This document shows positions 54,172 to 63,326 of a DNA stretch of 64,000 nt, one piece after another (position 1 is the first letter of the stretch; each line of letters starts with the position of its first letter). Origin of the DNA: Pyramidobacter sp. C12-8. Lineage in GTDB: Bacteria > Synergistota > Synergistia > Synergistales > Dethiosulfovibrionaceae. The stretch is from NCBI RefSeq assembly GCF_002007215.1, contig NZ_MUHX01000002.1:80845-144844 (forward strand). The letters run 5' to 3'. Made by a program: the position numbers and the translations under genes. Below the pieces are notes generated by a model that saw nothing but the letters and a program-made list of their open reading frames with translations, was not told the origin of the DNA and made no database searches.

Positions 54172-55401
54172 CTACAAATATTTCAACGGATTGCGAGCCT
54201 CTCCATTCACACGCACTTCGAAATGGAGATGCGCCCCGGTCGCTACGCCGGTCATGCCGACCCTGCCGATCGTGGCCCCTCTCTTCACGGTGTCCCCTTC
54301 ATCGACCTGAATCCTGCTCATATGAGCGTAAACAGTGGCGTAACCGCCGCCGTGATCGATGATGACCACTTGGCCGTATCCTCTCATCCACCCCGCAAAG
54401 ATGACCTCCCCGGGGCCGGCAGTCTTGATCGGCGTTCCCAGAGGAGAGGCGATATCGATGCCCGTATGCTGACGTTTCGTTTTGAACCGAGGATGAACCC
54501 GCATCCCGAAGCGGCTTGTCACCTTTCGGTCTGGAACCGGCCAGTCGAACTTGCCGTTGCCTTCGTAAGCGGGAATACGGCCGCCTTTATTTTTCCCCGG
54601 TCGAGCGGCAAGGGCCTTCTTCTTAAGGTATTCGGCAATCTTTTTCTGCAGGGCTTTTTCGGCTTCCTCGCTCTCCCGCATCGCCGCTTCGTGGGCTTTT
54701 TTATCCTTCTCCACGCGAGCTAAAAGTTCCCTGCGGTGAGCTCCAGCCTGCTTATTGGCCTGTTGTTCCCGCGTGCGCTGTTTATGGCGCTGAGCCAATT
54801 GCCCGCGCGTCTGTTGAAGTTTCAATTCGTCGCTTTTCAGAGCCAACTTTTCCGCTTCAAGAGCTTCGATGTCTTTCTCGTCCTGGCGACTCAAACGATT
54901 CATGAGATACGTCAGGTTGTTGAGCTCCGCCAGGTCCGCCGCCGAGAGCATCGCGTTCAAATCAGCCGCGCCGCCGTATTTGTAAATAGCGACGCACCGT
55001 CTTGAGAGGATATCCTGCAAAGCTCCGATGCGCTTATTATGCTCCTCAATGCTTTCGCCGACCTCTTTGAGTTCCCGCTCGTTCTTTTCGATCTGCAGAT
55101 CAAGCAGGGCAATCTGCTCCTCGGACTGCTGGACGCGGTGATCGAACACAGACAGTTCGCGCAGATACCCCTTTTCCTTTGCCTTCGCTTCGGCAAGTTC
55201 GCGAGTATGATATTGAATGCGTTTGTTCAGCAGATCCAGCTGCTTTTTCTGCTGAGCGATCTTGTCGTCGAGGCTTGACGCGCTCAAGGCCGGAGAGCCG
55301 AGAACGAGCGCCACGCAAAGGGAAAGCCAGACGGCTTTTCCTGAGCGCAAGCGGCGTTTCAAGACCGGCAGGACGCAGGTTCTAAAGCGGGGCAGCCGCA
55401 T
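54172..55401 (-). CDS. EnvC-like murein hydrolase (coiled coil plus M23/LytM domain)
   Basis: 409 residues: a signal peptide (AVWLSLCVALVLGSPALSA), a long coiled coil (about 45-260) and a C-terminal LytM domain. The zinc and catalytic residues are intact: H312-TGI-D316, and H391-L-H393-F, so unlike E. coli EnvC it may itself be an active endopeptidase. It follows ftsEX with a 20-base overlap, and FtsEX is known to drive EnvC-type coiled-coil partners at the septum. The ATG at 55401 lacks a clear ribosome site, so it probably depends on coupling to ftsX. Confidence 0.92.
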   Translation of the reverse strand: MRLPRFRTCVLPVLKRRLRSGKAVWLSLCVALVLGSPALSASSLDDKIAQQKKQLDLLNKRIQYHTRELAEAKAKEKGYLRELSVFDHRVQQSEEQIALLDLQIEKNERELKEVGESIEEHNKRIGALQDILSRRCVAIYKYGGAADLNAMLSAADLAELNNLTYLMNRLSRQDEKDIEALEAEKLALKSDELKLQQTRGQLAQRHKQRTREQQANKQAGAHRRELLARVEKDKKAHEAAMRESEEAEKALQKKIAEYLKKKALAARPGKNKGGRIPAYEGNGKFDWPVPDRKVTSRFGMRVHPRFKTKRQHTGIDIASPLGTPIKTAGPGEVIFAGWMRGYGQVVIIDHGGGYATVYAHMSRIQVDEGDTVKRGATIGRVGMTGVATGAHLHFEVRVNGEARNPLKYL

Positions 55402-56266
55402 TTTTTATGTAATGGCGCACAGCGATAAAGCTGCACAGCCACCCCATCGTCACACCTGCGCAAAGCAGGACCTGATCGAGCAAAACGATCTCTCTCCACT
55501 GCAACTGCTGACGCAGAAACGGCAGGACCGCATCGATCGTCCCCATGACATGCAGCTGTCCATAATGCAGCAGGATCACAGCGGCCACAGCGCCTAACAG
55601 CCCCAGCAGCATTCCGTTGAGGACGAAGGGAGACGCCACGTATGAGCGGGTCGAGCCGACAAGAAGCATCACCGATATCTCCTGACGCCTTGAATAAATG
55701 CCGATGCGAATCGTGTTATAGAAGACCAGGCCGCTCACAAGCATCGCGATCACGAGAACCGTCAGAGCGATTTTGGAAATCAGCGAGGACAGCTTCACCA
55801 GACGTTCGGCCAGCGCTCCGGAGTACATCAAGTCGTCGATCTCGCTCATCCCCGAAAGCTGCTTGACGATCGAAGTCACCAGCGGAGCTTGTCTCACCTT
55901 GATCTCGATCGTCCAGGGCAAAGGATTGTCTCCCAACAGCGTCACCGCTTTCGACTGGGCGCCCATTTTCGCGCGCAGACGATCCAGCCCCTCCTGAGGG
56001 GAGATGTACTTCAGCTCCGCAATGTCACGGTTATCCTTCAAAGCGTCGATAATGTGATGCACCGCTTCCTCCGAGGAAGCATAAGCCTGTATTACCAAGT
56101 CGCTCTGGATGTTCACGGCAATTTTGCGGATATTCAGCGCCAGAAGAGAGCTTGCCCCGACAAGAAAAAAGACCGAGGCGGCGGTGACCAGCGTCAGAAG
56201 GCTCAAACCCCAGTGACGAAAAAACAGCCGCAGCGTGTCGCGCACAACATACCTATAAGTCCCCAC
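55382..56266 (-). CDS. ftsX: Cell division protein FtsX
   Basis: The membrane subunit of the FtsEX complex, 294 residues with four helices: one near the N-terminus (LSLLTLVTAASVFFLVGASSL) and three in the C-terminal half. The large extracytoplasmic loop (about 50-160) is where FtsX contacts its hydrolase partner. GTG at 56266 follows GGGAGG by ten bases and overlaps the ftsE stop by 14 bases. Confidence 0.94.
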   Translation of the reverse strand: MGTYRYVVRDTLRLFFRHWGLSLLTLVTAASVFFLVGASSLLALNIRKIAVNIQSDLVIQAYASSEEAVHHIIDALKDNRDIAELKYISPQEGLDRLRAKMGAQSKAVTLLGDNPLPWTIEIKVRQAPLVTSIVKQLSGMSEIDDLMYSGALAERLVKLSSLISKIALTVLVIAMLVSGLVFYNTIRIGIYSRRQEISVMLLVGSTRSYVASPFVLNGMLLGLLGAVAAVILLHYGQLHVMGTIDAVLPFLRQQLQWREIVLLDQVLLCAGVTMGWLCSFIAVRHYIKNAAAPL

Positions 56267-56948
56267 TGATGCTGTACCTCCCTTCCCGCTCGTCGCGGAC
56301 CAGGCGTCCCATGTGCAGTTCCACCACGCGCTGACGATACGTATCGACCAAGTGCTGATCGTGCGTCGCCACGATCACGGTGGTTCCCGCGGCATGGATG
56401 GACAGCAGCAGTTTCATCACGTACTCCGCCGTATGCACGTCCAGGTTGCCGGTCGGTTCGTCCGCCAAAAAGAGGCGCGGCGCATTCACGATCGCCCGCG
56501 CGATGGCGACTCTCTGTTGTTCTCCGCCGGAAAGCTGATCGGGCATAAGCCCCCTGCGATTCCAAAGGCCGACCTTATCGATGACGTCGTCGGTTCTTTC
56601 GCGTGCCTCCGCGCGCGGCACCCCGCACACTTCGAGAACAAAGGCCACGTTCTCCCATGCCGTCAGATTCGGCAACAATTTGTAATCCTGAAACACCACG
56701 CCGATGTCGCGTCGAAAGTATGGCAGACTGGAAGACGAGAGCCGGCGCAGGTCGATTCCGTCGAGGCTGACCTGTCCTCGTGTCGGCAGCACTTCCCGGG
56801 TCAGCATCCGCATCAGCGTCGTTTTTCCGGAACCGGTAGTGCCGATCAGGTATACGAACTCTCCTTCCGAAATGTCCAGATAAATATCGCTGAGGGCCTG
56901 GATGTTCGGCGGAAAGATTTTCGTCAGTCCGTTTATGTGGATCTCCAT
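56253..56948 (-). CDS. ftsE: Cell division ATP-binding protein FtsE
   Basis: ABC ATPase of FtsEX, 231 residues. It has Walker [10 protein letters not shown], signature [14 protein letters not shown], Walker [13 protein letters not shown] and the His switch VATHD. ATG at 56948 ([12 protein letters not shown]) follows AGGAGG; an upstream in-frame extension of eleven codons has no site. It starts 59 bases after the csaB stop. ATP hydrolysis here is expected to gate the EnvC-like hydrolase through FtsX. Confidence 0.95.
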   Translation of the reverse strand: MEIHINGLTKIFPPNIQALSDIYLDISEGEFVYLIGTTGSGKTTLMRMLTREVLPTRGQVSLDGIDLRRLSSSSLPYFRRDIGVVFQDYKLLPNLTAWENVAFVLEVCGVPRAEARERTDDVIDKVGLWNRRGLMPDQLSGGEQQRVAIARAIVNAPRLFLADEPTGNLDVHTAEYVMKLLLSIHAAGTTVIVATHDQHLVDTYRQRVVELHMGRLVRDEREGRYSISGDL

Positions 56949-57007
56949 AGCAATGCACCTCCTGTCGCCATTCCCAATCAAAAGCGCCGCTGATTATCAT
57001 ACCACAA

Positions 57008-58000
57008 TCACGAGCGCATTGCCCTTTCGAAGCAGAGGACAAAGTCGGACTGGATCGCCGCGCACGCCGCTTCCAGATCGGCCCGCTTTTGCCATGGGGG
57101 GGGAAAGAGGACCCCGCCGCCGTTCCATAGAGTTCCTCCCCAACGCCCGGCGAAATCGGACACTTTCGAATCGTACGGGATCAGCGTGCATGGGACGCCC
57201 GCCTTCAGCGAGAGCACGCCAAAGTGAAGGCGCATGCCAAACGCTCCCGCGGCGCCGCTGAAAAGTTTCGACAGCTGTTCAGCGTCGGGATATATAAGCT
57301 CGTCGACTCCGCACACGCCGCGTTCCCGGATCTCCCGCATCAGCTGGAGATCGTTCTTGTCCATCGCGACTCCGACGGTTTTCAGTTTCCCGGCAGGAGA
57401 CGAACGGGCGTAAGCCCTCGCGGCTTCGTACTCCAGCTCCCCGTCATGACGGCGGAAATTTACGAGGAAATATTCGGGGCGCCGGCTCTCTCTCCCGAAA
57501 GGAAGCGCCAGGGCCAGATCGTCCGAAAGAAGGCACTGTCCGTTGAGAAAAGTCTGCGAGTGAAGATCCCGGACCGAAACGATCTCGCAGCTTCGGAAGG
57601 CGTCTTGGGCCAAAAGGCGATTGATCCGGCGCGACAGCGGGCCGATGGACTGGCCGACCGCCCATGTTTTGCAGCCGCAGAGTTTGGCCAATCTAACTAC
57701 CGTCCAATAATACCACGGACTGCGAAAACTGGAACTGTCCTGAAAAATCCCGCCGCCGCCGAGCAGCAAAGTCTCGCTGAGCCTCAAAGCCCGGACAACA
57801 TCCCGGCGGGACCAGCGGTCGATTGGATAAACGCGATGCTGTTCCACGCTTTTTTTCGGTTCTCCCGACAGCATGGCGATCTCGCGTTCCTTCAGGCCGC
57901 AGTTTTTCAGAAGCCGAATGGTCGCGGCCGCCAGCAGCTCGTCGCCGAGATTTCCCATGCCGTAATAGCCGCAGAGCAGAACTTTCCAGCGGCGCGTCAT
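57008..58000 (-). CDS. csaB: Polysaccharide pyruvyl transferase CsaB
   Basis: Transfers pyruvate from PEP to a cell-wall polysaccharide, 330 residues. VLLCGYYGMGNLGDELLAAATIRLL at the start, LLLGGGGIFQDSSSF, and GMRLHFGVLSLKAGVP near the end are the CsaB/pyruvyl transferase signatures. In the family, the ketal it makes anchors SLH-domain proteins to the cell wall, so SLH-type outer-envelope proteins may exist in this genome. ATG at 58000 lies just after the stop of the upstream DUF5693 gene; there is no strong ribosome site, so coupling is likely. Confidence 0.92.
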   Translation of the reverse strand: MTRRWKVLLCGYYGMGNLGDELLAAATIRLLKNCGLKEREIAMLSGEPKKSVEQHRVYPIDRWSRRDVVRALRLSETLLLGGGGIFQDSSSFRSPWYYWTVVRLAKLCGCKTWAVGQSIGPLSRRINRLLAQDAFRSCEIVSVRDLHSQTFLNGQCLLSDDLALALPFGRESRRPEYFLVNFRRHDGELEYEAARAYARSSPAGKLKTVGVAMDKNDLQLMREIRERGVCGVDELIYPDAEQLSKLFSGAAGAFGMRLHFGVLSLKAGVPCTLIPYDSKVSDFAGRWGGTLWNGGGVLFPPPWQKRADLEAACAAIQSDFVLCFERAMRS

Positions 58001-58001
58001 T

Positions 58002-59912
58002 TTACAAGAGACTGCGCAGCCGCCGGAAGAGCGGCCGCCCCACGCGTACGCCGACAAACAGGACGAGGCTGCCCAGCACCAGGCCGATCCACCATCCGTT
58101 GAAGCCCCGAAGCAACGTCAAAGGCAAGGGCGTATGGAAATGGCAGAAGCTGTTCACCGCGGAGGAGAAAGCCAGCGTCACGGCCAGGCGAAGGATTTCC
58201 CGCCAATGAGCCCACATTTCCTGACGTTTTAGATAGTACCAGACGACCAGGGCTGGATAGCCGATGAGAAATTCCTTGGTTCTGGGACGGGCGCCGAGGA
58301 TTTTCTCAAGCCAGTCGCGGAACATGATCTCGGACGTTCCGACGAGCCCGTAATTTCCGCTGCGCAGCAGCATTACTGCGGCGCCCAGCAGCAGCGTTCC
58401 CGCCAGCACGATTTCGCCCCAAAGCGGCGGCCGCGACAAAATCTCGGGCAATGATTCGGGATGTTCGCGCTTATGCACGTCGATCAGCAGAATGAGGAGC
58501 AGCGGAAGGAGCAAGCTCAGCTTGACGCCGCTGAACGTGCTCAGGCGATACATATAGAGAGGCACGGAAAAACGGCCGGCGATCACGAGACCGCCGACAA
58601 GCACGAGCAGAAAACCTTCAACCGCCCCGCGCAGGGGCACCTTCCAGCGATCCATGGCCAACAGCGAAGCTTCCGCCGCCAGGAACCCGGCGGCAAACGC
58701 TCCGCCAAGTCGGGAAAGGATTCCCGCGTACAAAGAGCACACGCCAAGGACGACGGCCGTCGCCGCAAGGACGCCCAAAAAACGTTTCCGAGAAAGGAGC
58801 GACATGTCGAAATAACGCTCGACATATCTCGCCAGCAGCAGCAAAAACAAAATCTGCAGAGCGATCGCCGAAAAAAACGAATTGATCCATGGGCTGGACG
58901 GAGCGGGGGCCGGCCACAGACGCTTGAAGCCGTTTCCGTCGAGACGCGCCCGCAGAGCCTTGACGTCCTCGCAATATTCGGCAAGCTGAGGCGCAACGGC
59001 GCGCAAAGGATCCGCGCGGAGCACCAGAAGACGCACTTCTCTCTCCTCTGCGGCGCGGTAAAAGCGATTCAGCATAATGGGGCGGATGATATTCCTTTTC
59101 AGGACTTCCTCGCGATCCACGGCATGCAGCGACACGACGTTCGGCCAGGCGGCAGCGACCTGTCTGTCCGCTCCGTACTGCCGCGAGAATTCTACCTGCG
59201 CCATCAGCAAACCGCGTTCCTTGACAAAGCTGCCCAGTCGTTCCGTATCAGGGTAAGTTGTGGCAATTTCTCCGGTGGGACAGAGGACCTTGACGCTGGA
59301 GAAATTGTCGCAGACAAACGTCAAGCTCTCCTCAAGCCCTTCACCCGAGCTGCCCACACTGGGCGACGGCGCGAAAACCAACGGCACGCCGGCCGCCGAA
59401 AGGTACTGCATGGAACGCAGATCGGGCAGGACGCCCGCTTTTTCCAGCTGCACATAAGGACGCGGGATCCTGAAATAGACGGTCCGCCCCTCAGCGACGC
59501 GCTCTCCGCTCTTGAAGCGTCTCTTTAAATATTCTTGCTGCAGTTCCGCCAGCGCCGGATCCCTGAGAATGACGACGGTCCCCGAGGGATAAGAAAAACT
59601 CCTGAGGACTGAATCGGGCACGTCGGCTGCCGGAACCGCCGTTACCTGATCGACGGCCCCCTTGACGAGATCTTCCGCCGTGCACTCGGGCACCATGAAC
59701 GCAGAAATTCCCGCCTCCATCAGCGCCGCAAATCTATTCTGCCCCTCTTCCGCGTTTAAGGAATGAAGTTCCATCAGGTCAAACACGAGCAGCGCAGAAC
59801 GGTTCGCATGCTCTTGAAACAACCGCCACATGAGAGACGGTATGGCAAGCGCCAATGCCGCGAACAGACAATAAACAAACACCCTTGCGTCATTTTTAGT
59901 TTTCGTCATCAT
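58002..59912 (-). CDS. DUF5693 family membrane protein
   Basis: 636 residues. One N-terminal membrane segment (VFVYCLFAALALAIPSLMWRLF), a periplasmic domain of about 300 residues (starting SALLVFDLMELHSLNAEEGQNRFAALMEAGISAFMVPE), then about eight helices in the C-terminal 250 residues, including FFSAIALQILFLLLLARYV and LSLLLPLLLILLIDV. The family is often found next to CsaB, as here, and may help build or export the pyruvylated polymer; this is inference. ATG at 59912 has GGGAGG seven bases upstream and overlaps the maf stop by four bases. Confidence 0.85.
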   Translation of the reverse strand: MMTKTKNDARVFVYCLFAALALAIPSLMWRLFQEHANRSALLVFDLMELHSLNAEEGQNRFAALMEAGISAFMVPECTAEDLVKGAVDQVTAVPAADVPDSVLRSFSYPSGTVVILRDPALAELQQEYLKRRFKSGERVAEGRTVYFRIPRPYVQLEKAGVLPDLRSMQYLSAAGVPLVFAPSPSVGSSGEGLEESLTFVCDNFSSVKVLCPTGEIATTYPDTERLGSFVKERGLLMAQVEFSRQYGADRQVAAAWPNVVSLHAVDREEVLKRNIIRPIMLNRFYRAAEEREVRLLVLRADPLRAVAPQLAEYCEDVKALRARLDGNGFKRLWPAPAPSSPWINSFFSAIALQILFLLLLARYVERYFDMSLLSRKRFLGVLAATAVVLGVCSLYAGILSRLGGAFAAGFLAAEASLLAMDRWKVPLRGAVEGFLLVLVGGLVIAGRFSVPLYMYRLSTFSGVKLSLLLPLLLILLIDVHKREHPESLPEILSRPPLWGEIVLAGTLLLGAAVMLLRSGNYGLVGTSEIMFRDWLEKILGARPRTKEFLIGYPALVVWYYLKRQEMWAHWREILRLAVTLAFSSAVNSFCHFHTPLPLTLLRGFNGWWIGLVLGSLVLFVGVRVGRPLFRRLRSLL

Positions 59913-60511
59913 GAAGACACCTCCCAGAGTTGATTTAAAGAAAACCTCAACTCTTCCATCATAGAGCCGAACAGACACACCGGGAACCCCACGACCGTCG
60001 AGTAATCTCCGTGGATCGCCCGCGCGAAAAGACCGCCCAACCCCTGAATCGCATAGCCGCCAGCCTTGCCGAAAGGTTCGCCGGTCGCAACATAGCTCTT
60101 TATGACCGAGGCGGTCAGTTCCCTGAACTGCACCTTCGTACACTCGTACCGACAGAGTCGGCGCCTCTTCCAGAACAGCGCCAGGCCGGTGTACACCGCG
60201 TGCTCCCTGCCCGAAAGAGACGAGAGCATGGCAAAAGCTTCCGCGCCGTCGTGCGGCTTGCCGTAAATTTCCGCTCCCAGAGACACCACCGTGTCGGACG
60301 CGATGATCAATGCCTGCGGATATTTCACGGCAAGGGATTGCCCTTTCAATTCGGAAAGCCTCATGACCAAGCGCGCGGGAGACTCGCCGGCCATCCTCTC
60401 TTCGGCAACATCGGCGGGAATGACGTCGAAGCTCAGGCCGATTTTTTCAAGGAGTTCCTTGCGCCGGGGGCTTGCCGACGCGAGGATCACGTGAACATCT
60501 CTGATGCGCAT
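59909..60511 (-). CDS. maf: Maf-family nucleoside triphosphate pyrophosphatase
   Basis: A house-cleaning enzyme hydrolysing non-canonical NTPs (dTTP/UTP type likely), 200 residues. ILASASPRRKELLEKIG is the signature P-loop-like start; LIIASDTVVSLGAEIYGKP holds the catalytic Asp. The C-terminal YATGEPFGKAGGYAIQGLGGLF fits dTTP/UTP pyrophosphatases. ATG at 60511 starts three bases after the uppP stop and overlaps DUF5693. Confidence 0.95.
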   Translation of the reverse strand: MRIRDVHVILASASPRRKELLEKIGLSFDVIPADVAEERMAGESPARLVMRLSELKGQSLAVKYPQALIIASDTVVSLGAEIYGKPHDGAEAFAMLSSLSGREHAVYTGLALFWKRRRLCRYECTKVQFRELTASVIKSYVATGEPFGKAGGYAIQGLGGLFARAIHGDYSTVVGFPVCLFGSMMEELRFSLNQLWEVSS

Positions 60512-60514
60512 GAA

Positions 60515-61306
60515 TCAAAGCCAGAGCAGCGCGACAAGTCCCAGCGCTCCGCAGTACAGAGCGAAAATCCACCAGCGCCCGCGGAGGATCGCGCGATGGA
60601 GCACATACAACGCTATCAATCCGGAGACAAAGGCAAGCAGCGCGCCATAAAGCCAGCCTTCGGGAAGGGATACGCCCGCCCCGGCGGCATGGCGTAGTTC
60701 AAGCACTGCCGCGCCCGTTATGGCCGGGAGAGAAAGCAAAAACGAAAAGCGAAACGCTTCCGCCGCGCTTAAGCCGCATAGAACGCCTGCAACCAACGTC
60801 GCTCCCGAACGCGAGATACCGGGGATCACCGCGATCCCTTGAGCGATGCCGACAATAAGGCCGATGGAAACGCAAATTTTACGCGTGCCGGCGGGAACGA
60901 CCGCAAGGATCAGCATCAAGACGCCTGTCACCAAAAGCGCACCGCCGACGCCCGCCATCGAAGCGCCGATTCTCTCCACGAAGGGCTTCAGCAGCAGACC
61001 GATGATCGCCGTGGGAACGGATCCGAAGATGACGGCCCAGCCGAAATACCATCCGTCTGATTTCTGTCCGACCGGCATCCTGAAACCGCGAAAGAATTCG
61101 AAAAGCATCCGCACAATGTCTGTGCCGAAATAAACCAGCGTAGAACAGACCGTAGCCACATGCAGTACCAGATCGAACGCCAGTCCCGCCTCGCCGTTCC
61201 CCGTCACATGCTGAAATATCGCCAAGTGCGCGGAGCTGCTGACCGGCAGATACTCGGTCAATCCCTGCAACACGCCTTGCGAAAGGCTGGAAATAAATGG
61301 AGTCAT
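60515..61306 (-). CDS. uppP: Undecaprenyl-diphosphatase UppP (BacA)
   Basis: Recycles undecaprenyl pyrophosphate for wall polymer synthesis. 263 residues and eight predicted helices. LQGLTEYLPVSSSAHL contains the (E/Q)xxxE catalytic region, and VIPGISRSGATL is the second signature. ATG at 61306 is chosen since GGTGA precedes it; a GTG six codons upstream is less likely. It follows rnj by 81 bases and leads into maf. Confidence 0.95.
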   Translation of the reverse strand: MTPFISSLSQGVLQGLTEYLPVSSSAHLAIFQHVTGNGEAGLAFDLVLHVATVCSTLVYFGTDIVRMLFEFFRGFRMPVGQKSDGWYFGWAVIFGSVPTAIIGLLLKPFVERIGASMAGVGGALLVTGVLMLILAVVPAGTRKICVSIGLIVGIAQGIAVIPGISRSGATLVAGVLCGLSAAEAFRFSFLLSLPAITGAAVLELRHAAGAGVSLPEGWLYGALLAFVSGLIALYVLHRAILRGRWWIFALYCGALGLVALLWL

Positions 61307-61387
61307 CACTTTCACCCGTTTCACAGAATTTATCCGCCAGAAAATTCGTTCAGAGCCTAAAAGCTCTGAACGAATCTCAGTGTCTCG

Positions 61388-63202
61388 TTATAACCTTGCG
61401 ATCAACGGAATCACAGCGGAGGCGCTGCGCATGTACTTCCTCAGCAGCTCCTTGCATCGCAGGGAAATCTGCTTTTTCAAAAGCTCGTCGTCTTCCAAAG
61501 CCTCGCGTTTCAAAGCGCGGCGGACGGCTTCGGAAAACTCCTGACGCATCCCTTCCGCGTCCTTGAAATGGATCTGGCCGTAACTCTCGAAACAAGGCTC
61601 GCCGACAAGACGTCCTTTCTTGTCAAGCGTGATCGAGACCACGAGGACCCCGTTCTCCGAAAGTTCCTGACGTTCCTTCAGGATCGAGCCTTCCTTCTCC
61701 CCCAGCGCCATACCGTCTACCAGCACGGCGCCGGCCGGCGCTTTGCTTTTGACCCCGGCCGAATTCCGCGTGATGGAAAGGATGTCGCCATTGTTCATGA
61801 TGAAAACATTTTTTTCGGGGATCCCCACTTCTTCGGCCAGCTGCGAGTGGCGGATCTGCATGCGATATTCGCCGTGAACGGGAACGAAATATCGAGGCTT
61901 CACCATGCTGAGAAGCATTTTCAGCTCTTCTCTGGAGGCGTGCCCGGAAACATGCAGCCCCGCCTCCCTGCCGTACAGGACTTCGCATCCCAGTTCAAAA
62001 AGTCTGTTGATGGTGTTGCTGACCAATTTTTCGTTGCCGGGAATGGGATTGGCGAAAAGGGCCACCACATCCTTGCTGTCAAGCTTGACTCGATGATGAG
62101 CGCCTTTGCTCATCAAAACAAGCCCGGAAAAAGGTTCTCCCTGACTGCCGGTCGTCATCACGACAAGATGGGAATCGTTGTAAGAATCCATCTCGGCAAG
62201 AGGGACGACGGTCTCGGGATCAGCCTTTATATAGCCCAGACGTATTGCCAGCTCGACGTTGTTGACCATGCTGCGCCCGGCGAAGACGACCTTCCTGTTG
62301 AAGCGCGCCGCCGCGTCAAGGACCAGCTGGACGCGATGAAGGTTGCTGGCGAAAGCGGAAATGATGACGCGCCGGTTGCGGTAGGTGCGGAAAAGATTGT
62401 CGATGGACCCGATCAACGACTTTTCGGATTTTGTAAAACCTTCGCGTTCAGCGTTCGTGGAGTCGGAAGCCATGAGCAGCACGCCCTTCCGCCCCAGTTC
62501 GGCGAAAGCGGCGTAATCGGTGACGTGTTCGTCGACAGGCGTGGGATCGAACTTGAAATCGCCCGTATGGAGCACGACGCCGAGGGGGGTCTCGACGGCG
62601 ATCCCCAAAGCGTCGGGGATCGAGTGACAGACGGAAATGAACGTAACCTTGAAAACGCCAAGCGCAACGGTTTCTCCGGCCTTGACCTCCACCAGCCGCG
62701 GCTTGTACCGCGGCGCGGCTTCCAGCATCTTCCCCTCGATCATGCCCAGAGTAAGCTTGGCGCTGTACACGGGGACGTCCAGCTTGGGCAGCACGAACGG
62801 CAGCGCGCCGATATGGTCCTCATGCCCATGGGTGATCAGGATGCCGCGGATTTTTTTTCGATTTTCTTCGAGATAGGAGATGTCGGGAATGACAAAGTCG
62901 ATGCCCAGCATCTCCTCATCGGGAAACATCAGACCGGCATCGATCACCACAATGTCATTTTCGTACTCTATGGCGTACATGTTCTTGCCGATCTCCCCCA
63001 GGCCGCCCAGAGGAATAAACTTCAGCGTTTCAGTCGGCGCGGAGGCGATCTTTCTTCTGCGGGCATAGGCTGCGCGTGAGACGTTCATTGCCGTCCCTTT
63101 TTCGCTGATTGTGCGCCGGCTGTACGTCCCTTTGGTGCCCTTTCTCTGGGGCGACGCCGTTGCGGGCTGCGTTGATATTGCACTCTTCGAATTATTTTTC
63201 AT
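61388..63202 (-). CDS. rnj: Ribonuclease J
   Basis: A metallo-beta-lactamase nuclease with 5'-exo and endonuclease activity in RNA decay and maturation. 604 residues with a basic, Ser/Thr-rich N-terminal extension of about 50 residues that precedes the core. H125-G-H-E-D-H130 is the zinc motif; the beta-CASP domain has VIISAFASNLHRVQ and MTTGSQGEP, and the C-terminal domain SGHASREELKMLLSMVKPRYFVPVHGEYRM. ATG at 63202 has AAGGA ten bases upstream. It is the first gene of the eleven-gene minus-strand run. Confidence 0.95.
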   Translation of the reverse strand: MKNNSKSAISTQPATASPQRKGTKGTYSRRTISEKGTAMNVSRAAYARRRKIASAPTETLKFIPLGGLGEIGKNMYAIEYENDIVVIDAGLMFPDEEMLGIDFVIPDISYLEENRKKIRGILITHGHEDHIGALPFVLPKLDVPVYSAKLTLGMIEGKMLEAAPRYKPRLVEVKAGETVALGVFKVTFISVCHSIPDALGIAVETPLGVVLHTGDFKFDPTPVDEHVTDYAAFAELGRKGVLLMASDSTNAEREGFTKSEKSLIGSIDNLFRTYRNRRVIISAFASNLHRVQLVLDAAARFNRKVVFAGRSMVNNVELAIRLGYIKADPETVVPLAEMDSYNDSHLVVMTTGSQGEPFSGLVLMSKGAHHRVKLDSKDVVALFANPIPGNEKLVSNTINRLFELGCEVLYGREAGLHVSGHASREELKMLLSMVKPRYFVPVHGEYRMQIRHSQLAEEVGIPEKNVFIMNNGDILSITRNSAGVKSKAPAGAVLVDGMALGEKEGSILKERQELSENGVLVVSITLDKKGRLVGEPCFESYGQIHFKDAEGMRQEFSEAVRRALKREALEDDELLKKQISLRCKELLRKYMRSASAVIPLIARL

Positions 63203-63259
63203 CTCAACATTCCTTGTCTATGATTTTTGCGATGGCTCTCGCAATGAAAGAACAATTCT

Positions 63260-63267
63260 GCTAGAAT
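63260..63267 (+). promoter_or_regulatory. Extended -10 of greA promoter
   Basis: TGCTAGAAT (TG-N-TAGAAT) lies about 60 bases before the greA start in the 124-base gap between divergent rnj and greA. No clear -35 was found. Confidence 0.4.
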
Positions 63268-63326
63268 AGTATTGTATAAGGCATCTTTGCATTTCAATCT
63301 TTCTTTCCCCAACTGGAGGTATAAAA

